From Oscillibacter sp. (GTDB lineage: Bacteria > Bacillota > Clostridia > Oscillospirales > Oscillospiraceae), in assembly GCA_017482345.1 (NCBI GenBank), contig JAFUNB010000009.1, forward strand, positions 1 through 61,555: 61,555 nt of DNA, written 5' to 3'. How positions within the stretch are numbered: the stretch's first letter is position 1; each line of letters begins with the position of its first letter. Below the pieces are notes generated by a model. The model had not been told where the DNA came from, searched no databases, and saw nothing but the letters and a program-made list of their open reading frames with translations. The translations under genes were made by a program, and so were the position numbers. Below are positions 8,524 to 15,558 of the stretch, piece after piece.

Positions 8524-9747
8524 TCAGATGGCGGCGAATGCGCGCTCGAAGTCAGCGATCAGGTCCTTGGCAGACTCCAGGCCAACAGACAGGCGGACCA
8601 GACCGTCGGTGATGCCGGCAGCCAGACGGGCCTCGGGAGCCACACCGGCGTGGGTCATGCTGGCAGGATGCTCGATCAGGGTATCGGGGTCGCCCAGGGA
8701 CACGGCGATAGCGGGGATGGTCAGGTTGTTCAGCAGCTTCTTGCCGGCCTCGAAGCTGCTCAGGCCCTTCACGTCGTCGTTCAGCTCGAAGCTAACCATG
8801 CCGCCGAACATACCGTTCTCCATCTGCTTGCAGGCCAGCTCGTGGCTGGGATCGCTCTCCAGACCGGGATAGTACACGGTCTTGACATAGGGGTTGGCCT
8901 GCAGGTACTTGGCGATCTCCATGGCGTTGGCGCAGTGCTTCTCCATACGGACAGCCAGCGTCTTCATGCCGCGCAGCACCAGATAGCTGTTGAAGGGAGA
9001 GGGCGGGCAGCCGTTGATCTTGGTCATGCAGTTGGCACGGATCACGCCCATATCGGCGGCGGAACCGACCACAACACCGCCCAGAGCGTCGCCATGGCCG
9101 TTGATGTACTTGGTAATGGAGTGCAGAACGATGTCAGCGCCCAGCTTCAGAACGTGCTGAATGGGAGGAGGAGCGAAGGTAGCGTCCACCACCACACGGA
9201 TATCGGGACCGACGGCGGCCTTGACGGCGGCCACGTCGGTGACCTTGATCATGGGGTTGTTGGGCGTCTCAAAGTAGACGATCTTGGTGTTGGGACGGAT
9301 GGCAGCCTTCAGAGCCTCGATATTGGCAGTATCCACGCGGGAGACCTCGATGCCCAGAGGAGGCAGGTTGCTCTCCGCCACGAAGTTGGTGCCGCCGTAA
9401 ACGGAGTCGTCGAAAATGATGTGGTCGCCGGTCTTCAGGAAGGCCAGCATCACAGAACCGACAGCGCCCATACCGGAAGCCGTGGCGACGGCGTCCTCGC
9501 CGCCCTCCATGGCTGCGCACTTCAGCTCGAAGGCGCGGGTGGTGGGGTTGCCGCTGCGGGAATACACGGGATGATAACCGGGGATCTGCTTGGCGAACTT
9601 GGCCGCGCCCTCTTCCACGGTGTCAAAGCAGAAGGTAGAGGTCTGATAGATCGGGGTTGCCAGAGCGCCGTATGCGGGATCGTGTTCCTGGCCTGCATGG
9701 ACGATCAAAGTTTCAAAATCCACATTGCTGAAATCAATCTTGCTCAT
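8524..9747 (-). CDS. Methionine gamma-lyase-like PLP enzyme (trans-sulfuration family)
   Basis: A 407-residue Cys/Met-metabolism PLP enzyme. It shows YSRSGNPT, the TASGMGA phosphate-binding turn, the PLP lysine in HSITKYINGHGD and the C-terminal RLSVGLE arginine. Family role: elimination from methionine or cystathionine-type substrates giving an alpha-keto acid, ammonia and a thiol. Two departures from typical methionine gamma-lyases are visible: the active-site cysteine position in the VYGGT loop is glycine, and the usual DNTFATP has become DATFAPPP. The substrate could therefore differ (homocysteine, cystathionine, cysteine or O-acyl-homoserine). ATG 9747 follows GGGAGG. The promoter carries an operator shared with the reductoisomerase-like gene. 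Confidence 0.8.
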   Translation of the reverse strand: MSKIDFSNVDFETLIVHAGQEHDPAYGALATPIYQTSTFCFDTVEEGAAKFAKQIPGYHPVYSRSGNPTTRAFELKCAAMEGGEDAVATASGMGAVGSVMLAFLKTGDHIIFDDSVYGGTNFVAESNLPPLGIEVSRVDTANIEALKAAIRPNTKIVYFETPNNPMIKVTDVAAVKAAVGPDIRVVVDATFAPPPIQHVLKLGADIVLHSITKYINGHGDALGGVVVGSAADMGVIRANCMTKINGCPPSPFNSYLVLRGMKTLAVRMEKHCANAMEIAKYLQANPYVKTVYYPGLESDPSHELACKQMENGMFGGMVSFELNDDVKGLSSFEAGKKLLNNLTIPAIAVSLGDPDTLIEHPASMTHAGVAPEARLAAGITDGLVRLSVGLESAKDLIADFERAFAAI

Positions 9748-9765
9748 ATTTACCTCCCAAATTAA

Positions 9766-9784
9766 TATAACATCAGATGTCTTA
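9766..9784 (-). promoter_or_regulatory. Operator copy 1 (imperfect TAAGACATCAGATGTCTTA palindrome)
   Basis: The right half GATGTCTTA is exact and the left half has two mismatches. The 19-base string ACATCAGATGTCTTATGTC (9770-9788) is identical to 14480-14498 upstream of the reductoisomerase-like gene. It lies between the predicted -10 and the start codon of the lyase, as expected for repression. Confidence 0.7.
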
Positions 9785-9799
9785 TGTCCTGTTTCTTAA

Positions 9800-9828
9800 A
9801 TTTTATGGCGGAATCCGCTGTTTGTCAA
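9800..9828 (-). promoter_or_regulatory. Predicted promoter of the lyase gene
   Basis: TTGACA, 17-base spacer, TAAAAT on the minus strand, about 50 bases before the start codon; the operator at 9766-9784 lies just downstream of the expected transcription start. Confidence 0.75.
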
Positions 9829-9862
9829 TCTCGCAAAAACCGCCAAGATGCGCATTTGCCTT

Positions 9863-9879
9863 TTGTATAAAAAATACAT
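9863..9879. promoter_or_regulatory. Palindrome TTGTAT-N5-ATACAT
   Basis: Matches 11 of 12 arm positions of the TTGTAT-N5-ATACAA palindrome found over the larA promoter start at 12727-12743. It lies between the UxaA-type gene end and the lyase promoter. Being AT-rich, it could be chance. Confidence 0.45.
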
Positions 9880-9896
9880 TTTTGGTTCAGACGGTG

Positions 9897-11063
9897 TTAA
9901 ATCACCGGGCCCATGCACCAGATATCCATGGATTTGCTGTAATAAATGCTCTCGCCCTTGCACTGTTCACCGGACAGGGAGCGCACCACCTTGGCATACA
10001 GCTCCTCGCCGACCTCCTCAATGCTCTTCTCACCCAGAATGATCCGGCCGGCGTTGAGATCCATATCGTCGGACATGCGTTCATAGGTGTTGGGGTTGCC
10101 GCAGATCTTGATGACCGGCAGGATGGGGAAGCCCTGGGGCGCGCCGCGGCCGGTGGAGAAGGTGATGCACTGGGCGCCGCTGGCGGCCATGCCGGTCAGG
10201 ATCTCGATCTCACGACCCGGGGTATCCTTGATCCAGAGGCCCTTGCCCCGGCTCATCTCCGGATACTCCAGCACGCCCTCGATGGTGCGGGAGCCGGACT
10301 TCATGATGGCGCCGAGGGATTTTTCCTCGATGGTGGTCAGGCCGCCCTCGATGTTGCCGGGCGTAGGCTGGCCCTTGCGCATATCGCAGCCCAGAGACTT
10401 GGCGCGGTTCTCCATCTCCTCCACCTTCTGAAGGATCTTCGCGCCCACCTCCGGCGTGCGGCCCCGGCGGGCCAGGATATGCTCGGCGCCGATGAACTCC
10501 GTCACCTCGCCGAAGATGACCGTGCCGCCCTGATCCACGATCTTGTCGGCCACATAGCCGATGGCGCAGTTGCTGGCAAGGCCGGAGGTGGCGTCGGAGC
10601 CGCCGCACTTGATGCCCATGATGAAATGGGTCAGATCAAAGGCCTTGCGCTGCATGCCGGAGATGGCCATAGACAGCCGCTGAGCCTTTTGGATACCGTC
10701 GGCGATGGCCTTGGCCGTGCCGCCGATTTCCTGGATCCGCACGATGTTATAGGGTTTGCCGGTCTGCTCGATGGCTGCCAGCAGGCGGTCCACATCTGTG
10801 CCCTCGCAGCCCAGACTGACCACCAGCACGGCGCCGGCGTTGGGATGGCAGGCCAGGGAGATCAGGGTATCCGTCACCCGCTCCAGATCCGGCGGCAGCT
10901 GGCAGCAGCCCTGATGATGCAGCAGGGCGCGGCAGTTCATGACCTGGCCGCAGATGGCCTCCACCACTTCGTTGGCGCAGACGACGCTGGGGATCACCGC
11001 CACATAGTTGCGGGAACCGACCTTGCCGTCGGGCCGCTCATAGCCGTAAAACAGATCTGCCAT
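9897..11063 (-). CDS. UxaA-family dehydratase/lyase, large (catalytic) subunit
   Basis: A 388-residue protein matching the C-terminal domain of altronate/galactarate dehydratases: N-terminal YERPDGKVGSRNYVAVIP, HHQGCCQ, IKCGGSDATSG, PTPGNIEGGLTTIEEK and the C-terminal DDMDLNAG. Cysteines in these motifs are those expected for the iron site. In classical UxaA this domain is fused to a small SAF domain; here the SAF part is a separate gene 4 bases upstream, the arrangement also known for (R)-sulfolactate sulfo-lyase SuyAB. Substrate therefore remains open: a sugar acid, sulfolactate or another 2,3-substituted acid. ATG 11063 follows AAGGAG. It ends the larA operon. Confidence 0.85.
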   Translation of the reverse strand: MADLFYGYERPDGKVGSRNYVAVIPSVVCANEVVEAICGQVMNCRALLHHQGCCQLPPDLERVTDTLISLACHPNAGAVLVVSLGCEGTDVDRLLAAIEQTGKPYNIVRIQEIGGTAKAIADGIQKAQRLSMAISGMQRKAFDLTHFIMGIKCGGSDATSGLASNCAIGYVADKIVDQGGTVIFGEVTEFIGAEHILARRGRTPEVGAKILQKVEEMENRAKSLGCDMRKGQPTPGNIEGGLTTIEEKSLGAIMKSGSRTIEGVLEYPEMSRGKGLWIKDTPGREIEILTGMAASGAQCITFSTGRGAPQGFPILPVIKICGNPNTYERMSDDMDLNAGRIILGEKSIEEVGEELYAKVVRSLSGEQCKGESIYYSKSMDIWCMGPVI

Positions 11064-11067
11064 ACGC

Positions 11068-11370
11068 TCACTCCTTCCAGTCGCCGCGGGCGCGGGCGCT
11101 GTCCAGATTGTGGACATGCACATAGTCGCCCCGCTTGATGTCCATGGTCGCGATGCCGATGGACTCGCCGTACTTCAACACCGTTTCGCCTTTGGGAATA
11201 TCCCGCAGCGCCAGCTTGTGGCCGTAGGGGATCTCCTCATGGACGCCGATGGGATCGATGCTGCCGTTTCGGGCCATGACCTCCACGGTGTCGCCGGCGT
11301 TCACCTCCGCAAAGATGGACGCCACATTGTCGATGGGCTGCACCTGCACAGCCAGTTTCCGTTCGCTCAT
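11068..11370 (-). CDS. UxaA-family dehydratase/lyase, small SAF-domain subunit
   Basis: A 100-residue protein with the SAF fold of the UxaA N-terminal domain: NVASIFAEVNAGD, GHKLALRDIPKGE and VLKYGESIGIAT. The motif containing a histidine (YGHKLAL) is conserved in altronate dehydratase and SuyA small subunits. A TTG at 11376 lies too near the ribosome binding site AAGGAGG, so ATG 11370 is the better start. It lies between larA (11 bases away) and the large subunit (4 bases away) and is certainly cotranscribed with both. Confidence 0.85.
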   Translation of the reverse strand: MSERKLAVQVQPIDNVASIFAEVNAGDTVEVMARNGSIDPIGVHEEIPYGHKLALRDIPKGETVLKYGESIGIATMDIKRGDYVHVHNLDSARARGDWKE

Positions 11371-11381
11371 ATCCAACCTCC

Positions 11382-12653
11382 TTAACTTCTCACGATCACA
11401 GAGACGCCGTCCGGGATCACCGTCACCGACGCGTCCCTGCCCTTCAGCTCAAAGGCCTTTTCCAGCGCCTCGTCAAAGCTGGCAAACGCCAGGAAGCCCA
11501 TGCTCTCCAGCTCCCGGAGATCCATGTGCTGGGTGACGATGATCACCGTGTACTGCAGCATGATCTTGGCGTACGTCTGGGCACACCACTGCTCCGGAAT
11601 GGACTCCTTGGGTGGGATAGCCTCCACCGTCTCCTTGATCTTCTGAGCAGAGCCAAGCCGCATCAGCTTCTCGAAATTCGTGCCGCCGATGCCGTCGCAC
11701 AGGGAGGCGCCCAGGATCAGCACCGCCCCCTCCGCCGCGCAGGCCGCCGCCGTGGAGACGCCCTTGGGGGTCTGATACAGGTTCTGATCCAGCGGATAGC
11801 CGCTGTTGGTGGTGATGACGATGTCAGACTGCACCTTGTCCACGCCGCACATATCGGAGACAAACGCGCAGCCCTTGGCGTGGGCCTCCACACAGTCGCC
11901 GGCAAAAGCCGCCACGATATGCTTCTCCGCGTCCATGGCCACGTTCAGAATGAACGCAAGGCCCACCTTCCGGGCCGCGTAGTCCATATCCTCGTGGATG
12001 GGGTTGCCCTTCAGCACGCCGGTGGCGGCGTAGGGACTGGCGATGGCCTTGGCGGAGTGGTTTTCATTGACGGTCTCCTGGGAGGCAATGCCCGGCAGGA
12101 TGCTCTTGCGGCCGCCGCTGAAGCCGGCGAAGAAATGGGGCTCGATAAAGCCTTCCGACACGATGAGGTCGCTCTCCAGCGCCCGGTAGTTGATGCTCAG
12201 ATCCGCGCCGGAGGGCAGCTTGCAGACGTAGCGCATTTCATCCGCCGCAAAGGCGTTGTGCACCACGATCCGCTCCTTCTCCACCAGCTCGGCGCCGAAG
12301 CGCTCCACCTGCTCCTGGTGGGTCATGGCCCGGTGCAGACCGGTGGCGATCATGATGGTGATCTCCGCGTCCGGCGCGCCGGCACGGATCTCCTCCAGCA
12401 GGATGGGCATTGTGATGCCGGAGGGCATGCTGCGGGTGTGGTCCGAGGTGATGACCATGATCTTGTTCTTGCCGGTCGCCAGCTCCCGGAGCTTCGGCGT
12501 GCCGATGGGCGCCGCCAGCGCATCCCGGACGATATCCGCCTCCGAACGGTCGCTTTTGAATTCCTCCGCCCGGTTGGTCAGCACATGACTGAGATTTGCG
12601 TCAGGCACATGCAGCGGCAGGGTTCCTTTGTGATAGGGAAGCTGAAATTCCAT
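11382..12653 (-). CDS. LarA-family nickel-dependent 2-hydroxyacid racemase/epimerase
   Basis: A 423-residue LarA homologue. The nickel-pincer ligands of Lactobacillus plantarum LarA (His174, Lys184, His200) map here to His173 (EPHFFAGFSGG), Lys183 (GGRKSILPG) and His199, with exactly conserved spacing, and the catalytic-region histidines His72 (SDHTRS) and His107 (ATGLH) are also present. It should therefore bind the nickel-pincer nucleotide; the LarB, LarC and LarE cofactor-making genes are not in this window. Family members racemise lactate, malate, phenyllactate or hydroxyglutarate, or epimerise gluconate. First gene of the operon with the split UxaA-type lyase, for which it probably supplies the right stereoisomer. 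ATG 12653 follows AGAAGGAGG. Confidence 0.85.
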   Translation of the reverse strand: MEFQLPYHKGTLPLHVPDANLSHVLTNRAEEFKSDRSEADIVRDALAAPIGTPKLRELATGKNKIMVITSDHTRSMPSGITMPILLEEIRAGAPDAEITIMIATGLHRAMTHQEQVERFGAELVEKERIVVHNAFAADEMRYVCKLPSGADLSINYRALESDLIVSEGFIEPHFFAGFSGGRKSILPGIASQETVNENHSAKAIASPYAATGVLKGNPIHEDMDYAARKVGLAFILNVAMDAEKHIVAAFAGDCVEAHAKGCAFVSDMCGVDKVQSDIVITTNSGYPLDQNLYQTPKGVSTAAACAAEGAVLILGASLCDGIGGTNFEKLMRLGSAQKIKETVEAIPPKESIPEQWCAQTYAKIMLQYTVIIVTQHMDLRELESMGFLAFASFDEALEKAFELKGRDASVTVIPDGVSVIVRS

Positions 12654-12726
12654 ACATACCTCCTTCTGTGACCGAAGTCCATGTCCCGGCTGGTCAGCTA
12701 CACCGCCAGCCGCAAATGTTTTTATT

Positions 12727-12743
12727 TTGTATTTTTAATACAA
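12727..12743 (-). promoter_or_regulatory. Operator palindrome TTGTAT-N5-ATACAA at the larA promoter
   Basis: Perfect 6-base arms, abutting the predicted -10 of the larA promoter and covering the expected transcription start. GntR/FCD proteins bind short palindromes of this kind; the convergently read GntR gene at 12861-13532 is the likely owner. Confidence 0.65.
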
Positions 12744-12771
12744 TCATATCGATTTTGCTCCTGTAATGCAA
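12743..12771 (-). promoter_or_regulatory. Predicted promoter of the larA-uxaA operon
   Basis: TTGCAT, 17-base spacer, TATGAT on the minus strand, about 90 bases upstream of the larA start codon. Confidence 0.6.
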
Positions 12772-12814
12772 TTCACAAATGCGCTAAAATTTTGTGTGCT
12801 TTTTCATAAATCCA

Positions 12815-12849
12815 TATAAAAATACCCGACAGACCGTGATCTGCCGGGC
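12815..12849 (-). terminator. Intrinsic terminator of GntR regulator 1
   Basis: Inverted repeat CCCGACAGA (12825-12833) and TCTGCCGGG (12840-12848) with one G-U pair, followed on the minus strand by UAUUUUUAUAU. Confidence 0.75.
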
Positions 12850-12860
12850 ATTTCCCTGTT

Positions 12861-13532
12861 TTAAGCCATATTTTTCTGATTTGCCAGAATAAAGCGCACC
12901 TTTTCCTCGGCGCCTTCCAGATGGACACGCAGAGCGCGCTCGGCACCCTCCACGTCGCCGCTGAGCATGCAGTCGATGATCTCGATATGCCGCTGGGTAG
13001 ACGTGATGTTATGCTCGTCCACCGACAGAGACAGCAGTCGTGCCGCCTGCAGGATACTGTAAACGCGGTCGGACAGCTCCGGCAGGAAGCGGTTGCCGGA
13101 AAAGCGGATGATGGCGCTGTGGAATTCCGTATCCAGGCGGACATACTCCTCCGCGTCGTAATCCGTATAGAAATACTCGAACTTGGCCCGCATTTCGATC
13201 ATATAGCGGCGCTGTTCCGGCGTCATTTCCTTCGCGGCGATGCGGATGGCGTAGAGCTCCAGCAGAGAGCGGACCGCAAAGATATCCTTGGAGTTCTCCT
13301 CGGTCAGCGTTCTGACCACCAGGCCCTTTCCGGCGCCTGTCTCCAGCAGTCCGTCGTCCTTCAGGCTTTTCAGTGCCTCCCGCACCGGCGTGCGGCTGAC
13401 CTTGAACATCTCGGCCAGATCGTTTTCCTGCAGCCGGGTCCCCTGGGGAAGCTGGCCGCTGATGATCAGCATTTTGATCCCCTCGTACACCTGCTCCCGA
13501 ACGGATTTGATTTTTGGTATGTTCACACTCAT
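12861..13532 (-). CDS. GntR-family transcriptional regulator 1 (FCD domain)
   Basis: A 223-residue DNA-binding protein. The N-terminal winged helix (about residues 10-75) contains LAEMFKVSRTPVREALKSL. The C-terminal all-helical FCD domain has RLDTEFHSAI, RHIEIIDCML and RVHLEGA, which provide the Asp and three His of the usual metal site where the effector (commonly a small organic acid) binds. ATG 13532 follows AGGAG. The gene is transcribed toward larA and diverges from a second FCD regulator, so it is the best candidate to control the larA-uxaA operon through the TTGTAT-N5-ATACAA palindrome. Confidence 0.85.
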   Translation of the reverse strand: MSVNIPKIKSVREQVYEGIKMLIISGQLPQGTRLQENDLAEMFKVSRTPVREALKSLKDDGLLETGAGKGLVVRTLTEENSKDIFAVRSLLELYAIRIAAKEMTPEQRRYMIEMRAKFEYFYTDYDAEEYVRLDTEFHSAIIRFSGNRFLPELSDRVYSILQAARLLSLSVDEHNITSTQRHIEIIDCMLSGDVEGAERALRVHLEGAEEKVRFILANQKNMA

Positions 13533-13563
13533 ATCAAAACTCCTGCACGATATAGTTAAGTAT

Positions 13564-13592
13564 ATTATATATGACAATCGGACCGGATTCAA
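13564..13592 (-). promoter_or_regulatory. Predicted promoter of GntR regulator 1
   Basis: TTGAAT, 17-base spacer, TATAAT on the minus strand, about 32 bases before the start codon. Confidence 0.7.
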
Positions 13593-13600
13593 GAAAATGG

Positions 13601-13629
13601 TTGTGAAATGCTGGCAAATATGCTAAAGT
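13601..13629 (+). promoter_or_regulatory. Predicted promoter of GntR regulator 2
   Basis: TTGTGA, 17-base spacer, TAAAGT, 45 bases before the start codon and back-to-back with the promoter of regulator 1. Confidence 0.55.
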
Positions 13630-13673
13630 AAATATATATTCTTTTATTACAATGTCTGGGAGCGTGATTTCGT

Positions 13674-14378
13674 TTGCATTTGAGCCCCCTCCATTCTTCG
13701 CAGAAAAGTTTGTCCCGTCAGGTGATGGATTCCATTGAGCAGATGATCCGGGAGCAGCAGCTGGTGCCCGGCGACGTCCTCCCCACTGAAACGCAGATCG
13801 CGGAGGAGCTGCAGGTCAGCAAAAGCAGCGTGCGGGAAGCCGTTAAAATGCTGGAGGCACTGGGTATCGTGGAGATCCGCCGCGGCCTGTGCACCGTGAT
13901 CAGTGCCAATACCGAGCAGGGCTACCTCAACGTCATGCTGTCCCAGCTGTATATCAACAGCGGCAGCAGCGAGGAGCTGCAGATTTTCCGCCGCACCATC
14001 GAGACCGCCTATACCTCTCTGGCCATCGACGTGGCCACCGAGGCAGATCTGAAGCTCATTGGTGAGGCACTGGAGACATTCAAAACCAAGGTTGCCGCCG
14101 GAGAGCAGAGCTCTGCTGACGATCTGGCCTTCCACAACAGTATCCTGCAGGCGACCCATAACGCCTTCCTCATCAGTCTCGGAACCGCCCTGAATGAGAT
14201 GTTCCGGGAAACCATCGGTATTTCCATCGATGTGAATCCCGCCACCGCCGTGTCTGACCACGAAAAGATCTACACCGCCATCGTCAACCGGGATAAGGAT
14301 GCCGCCACGGCCGCCATTGCCGCCAGTTCCCGGGAATGGGCCGCTGCGTTTCGCATCAAAGAAAGCCGCAATCCCTGA
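13674..14378 (+). CDS. GntR-family transcriptional regulator 2 (FCD domain)
   Basis: A 234-residue protein with a winged helix (about residues 10-80; TEIAEELQVS-type helix-turn-helix followed by KSSVREAVKMLEALGI) and an FCD ligand-binding domain. The first two metal-site elements (DDLAFHNSI and DHEKIYTAI) are present, but the third histidine expected in the last helix is replaced by serine-rich sequence (AASSREW), so metal or ligand binding may differ from regulator 1. No ATG fits; TTG at 13674, 11 bases after GGGAG, is the most likely start, but it is uncertain. The reductoisomerase-like gene follows on the same strand after a terminator and carries a 19-base operator that this protein probably binds. 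Confidence 0.8.
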   Translation: MHLSPLHSSQKSLSRQVMDSIEQMIREQQLVPGDVLPTETQIAEELQVSKSSVREAVKMLEALGIVEIRRGLCTVISANTEQGYLNVMLSQLYINSGSSEELQIFRRTIETAYTSLAIDVATEADLKLIGEALETFKTKVAAGEQSSADDLAFHNSILQATHNAFLISLGTALNEMFRETIGISIDVNPATAVSDHEKIYTAIVNRDKDAATAAIAASSREWAAAFRIKESRNP

Positions 14379-14385
14379 ACACCGC

Positions 14386-14420
14386 CTGCGGGGAGCAAGC
14401 TCCCCGCAGATTTTTTTATT
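14386..14420 (+). terminator. Intrinsic terminator of GntR regulator 2
   Basis: Perfect 11-base inverted repeat CTGCGGGGAGC (14386-14396) and GCTCCCCGCAG (14399-14409), then A and a long U run. Confidence 0.9.
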
Positions 14421-14447
14421 TTTTGCAGAAAACTTTTCCGCCGCCCA

Positions 14448-14475
14448 TTGACAACGCCCTCACATCTGTTATACT
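14448..14475 (+). promoter_or_regulatory. Predicted promoter of the reductoisomerase-like gene
   Basis: TTGACA, 16-base spacer, TATACT; the operator palindrome begins at the next base, so a bound repressor would cover the transcription start. Confidence 0.8.
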
Positions 14476-14494
14476 TAAGACATCAGATGTCTTA
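14476..14494 (+). promoter_or_regulatory. Operator copy 2: perfect palindrome TAAGACATCAGATGTCTTA
   Basis: A 19-base palindrome with 9-base arms around a central A. The overlapping string 14480-14498 recurs exactly at 9770-9788 before the methionine-gamma-lyase-like gene, linking both genes to one regulator, most likely GntR regulator 2 encoded just upstream. Confidence 0.8.
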
Positions 14495-14546
14495 TGTCTA
14501 ATATGATTCCATATTTTATTTCGTCATTTTGAGGAGGGTCCTTTCC

Positions 14547-15545
14547 ATGGGTAAAGTATATTACGATCATGACGGCAATATCGAGGTCATTCAGGACAAG
14601 GTAGTCGCGATCATCGGTTACGGCAATCAGGGCCGCTCCCAGGCGCTGAATATGCGTGATTCCGGCGTCAAGAACATCATCGTCGGCAGTGTCCGCGACG
14701 AGTCCTGGAACACCGCCAACTCCGACGGCTTCCAGACCTATTCCATTGCCGAAGCCTCCAAGCAGGCTGATATCATTTTCCTGCTGCTGCCCGACGAAGT
14801 CGCTCCCGAGATCTACGAGCGCGACATCGCTCCCAACCTGCATCCCGGCGCAGCCCTGAACTTCGCCTCCGGCTACAACATCACCTACGGCTTCATCAAG
14901 CCCGCCGCTGATCTGGACGTCATCATGGTGGCTCCCCGCATGATCGGCAAGGGCGTGCGCGAGACCTATGAGAACGGCACTGGCTTCCCCACCTTCGTGG
15001 TCATCAACCAGGACGCCACCGGCCATGCCAAGGACATCGCCGTGGGTCTGGCCAAGGCTCTGGGCTCCACCAAGGCCGGCGCCATCGAGGTCACCTTCAA
15101 CGACGAGACCTATCTGGACCTGATGAGCGAGCAGGCTATCTGGCCCCTGATCATGAACGTATTTGTGACCGCATTCGACTTCTTCATCGAAAAGGGTCTG
15201 CCCGCCGAGGCAATCCTGACCGAGATGTACATGTCCAAGGAACCCATGGTCATGCTGGAAAAGATGGCCGACATGGGCCTGTTCAAGCAGCTGCCTCTGC
15301 ACAGCCGCACCAGCCAGTATGGCCAGATGTCCCGTTTCAAGATGGTGGACAACTCCTCCATGCGCAAGTTCATTGAAGAGCAGTATGAAAACATCGTCAA
15401 CGGCGGCTTCGCCCAGGAGTGGGAGGCTGTCAAGGCCGACGGCCTGAAGAAGTTTGACGAGCTGCGCGCCGAGACCGAGTTGCTGCCCATCTCCGTGGTG
15501 GAGGCCGAGGTCCGCAAGAACCTCTCCGGCGGCAAGACCGAGTAA
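14547..15545 (+). CDS. Ketol-acid reductoisomerase-like NAD(P)-dependent protein with altered active site
   Basis: A 332-residue class-I-length member of the IlvC superfamily. It has an N-terminal Rossmann fold (IGYGNQGRSQALN near 24-35) and the knotted helical domain with the metal acidic residues Asp191, Glu195 (LDLMSEQ) and Glu232. Key residues of true ketol-acid reductoisomerases are changed: the HG of the loop near residue 107 is Ser-Gly (ASGY) and the APKGPG segment is APRMIG, so the conserved His and Lys are lost. It is not next to other ilv genes, and its promoter is controlled by a catabolic-type operator. I infer a reductase or isomerase for another branched or hydroxy acid, not valine synthesis. 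ATG 14547 follows GAGGAGGG. Confidence 0.75.
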   Translation: MGKVYYDHDGNIEVIQDKVVAIIGYGNQGRSQALNMRDSGVKNIIVGSVRDESWNTANSDGFQTYSIAEASKQADIIFLLLPDEVAPEIYERDIAPNLHPGAALNFASGYNITYGFIKPAADLDVIMVAPRMIGKGVRETYENGTGFPTFVVINQDATGHAKDIAVGLAKALGSTKAGAIEVTFNDETYLDLMSEQAIWPLIMNVFVTAFDFFIEKGLPAEAILTEMYMSKEPMVMLEKMADMGLFKQLPLHSRTSQYGQMSRFKMVDNSSMRKFIEEQYENIVNGGFAQEWEAVKADGLKKFDELRAETELLPISVVEAEVRKNLSGGKTE

Positions 15546-15558
15546 GTCCATAAACAAC

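Noticed and set aside
6894-9765. Long plus-strand frames (481 and 469 codons) opposite the NhaC-like and lyase genes
   Set aside because: Antisense shadows of clear protein families; products rich in His, Gly and Asp without any motif.
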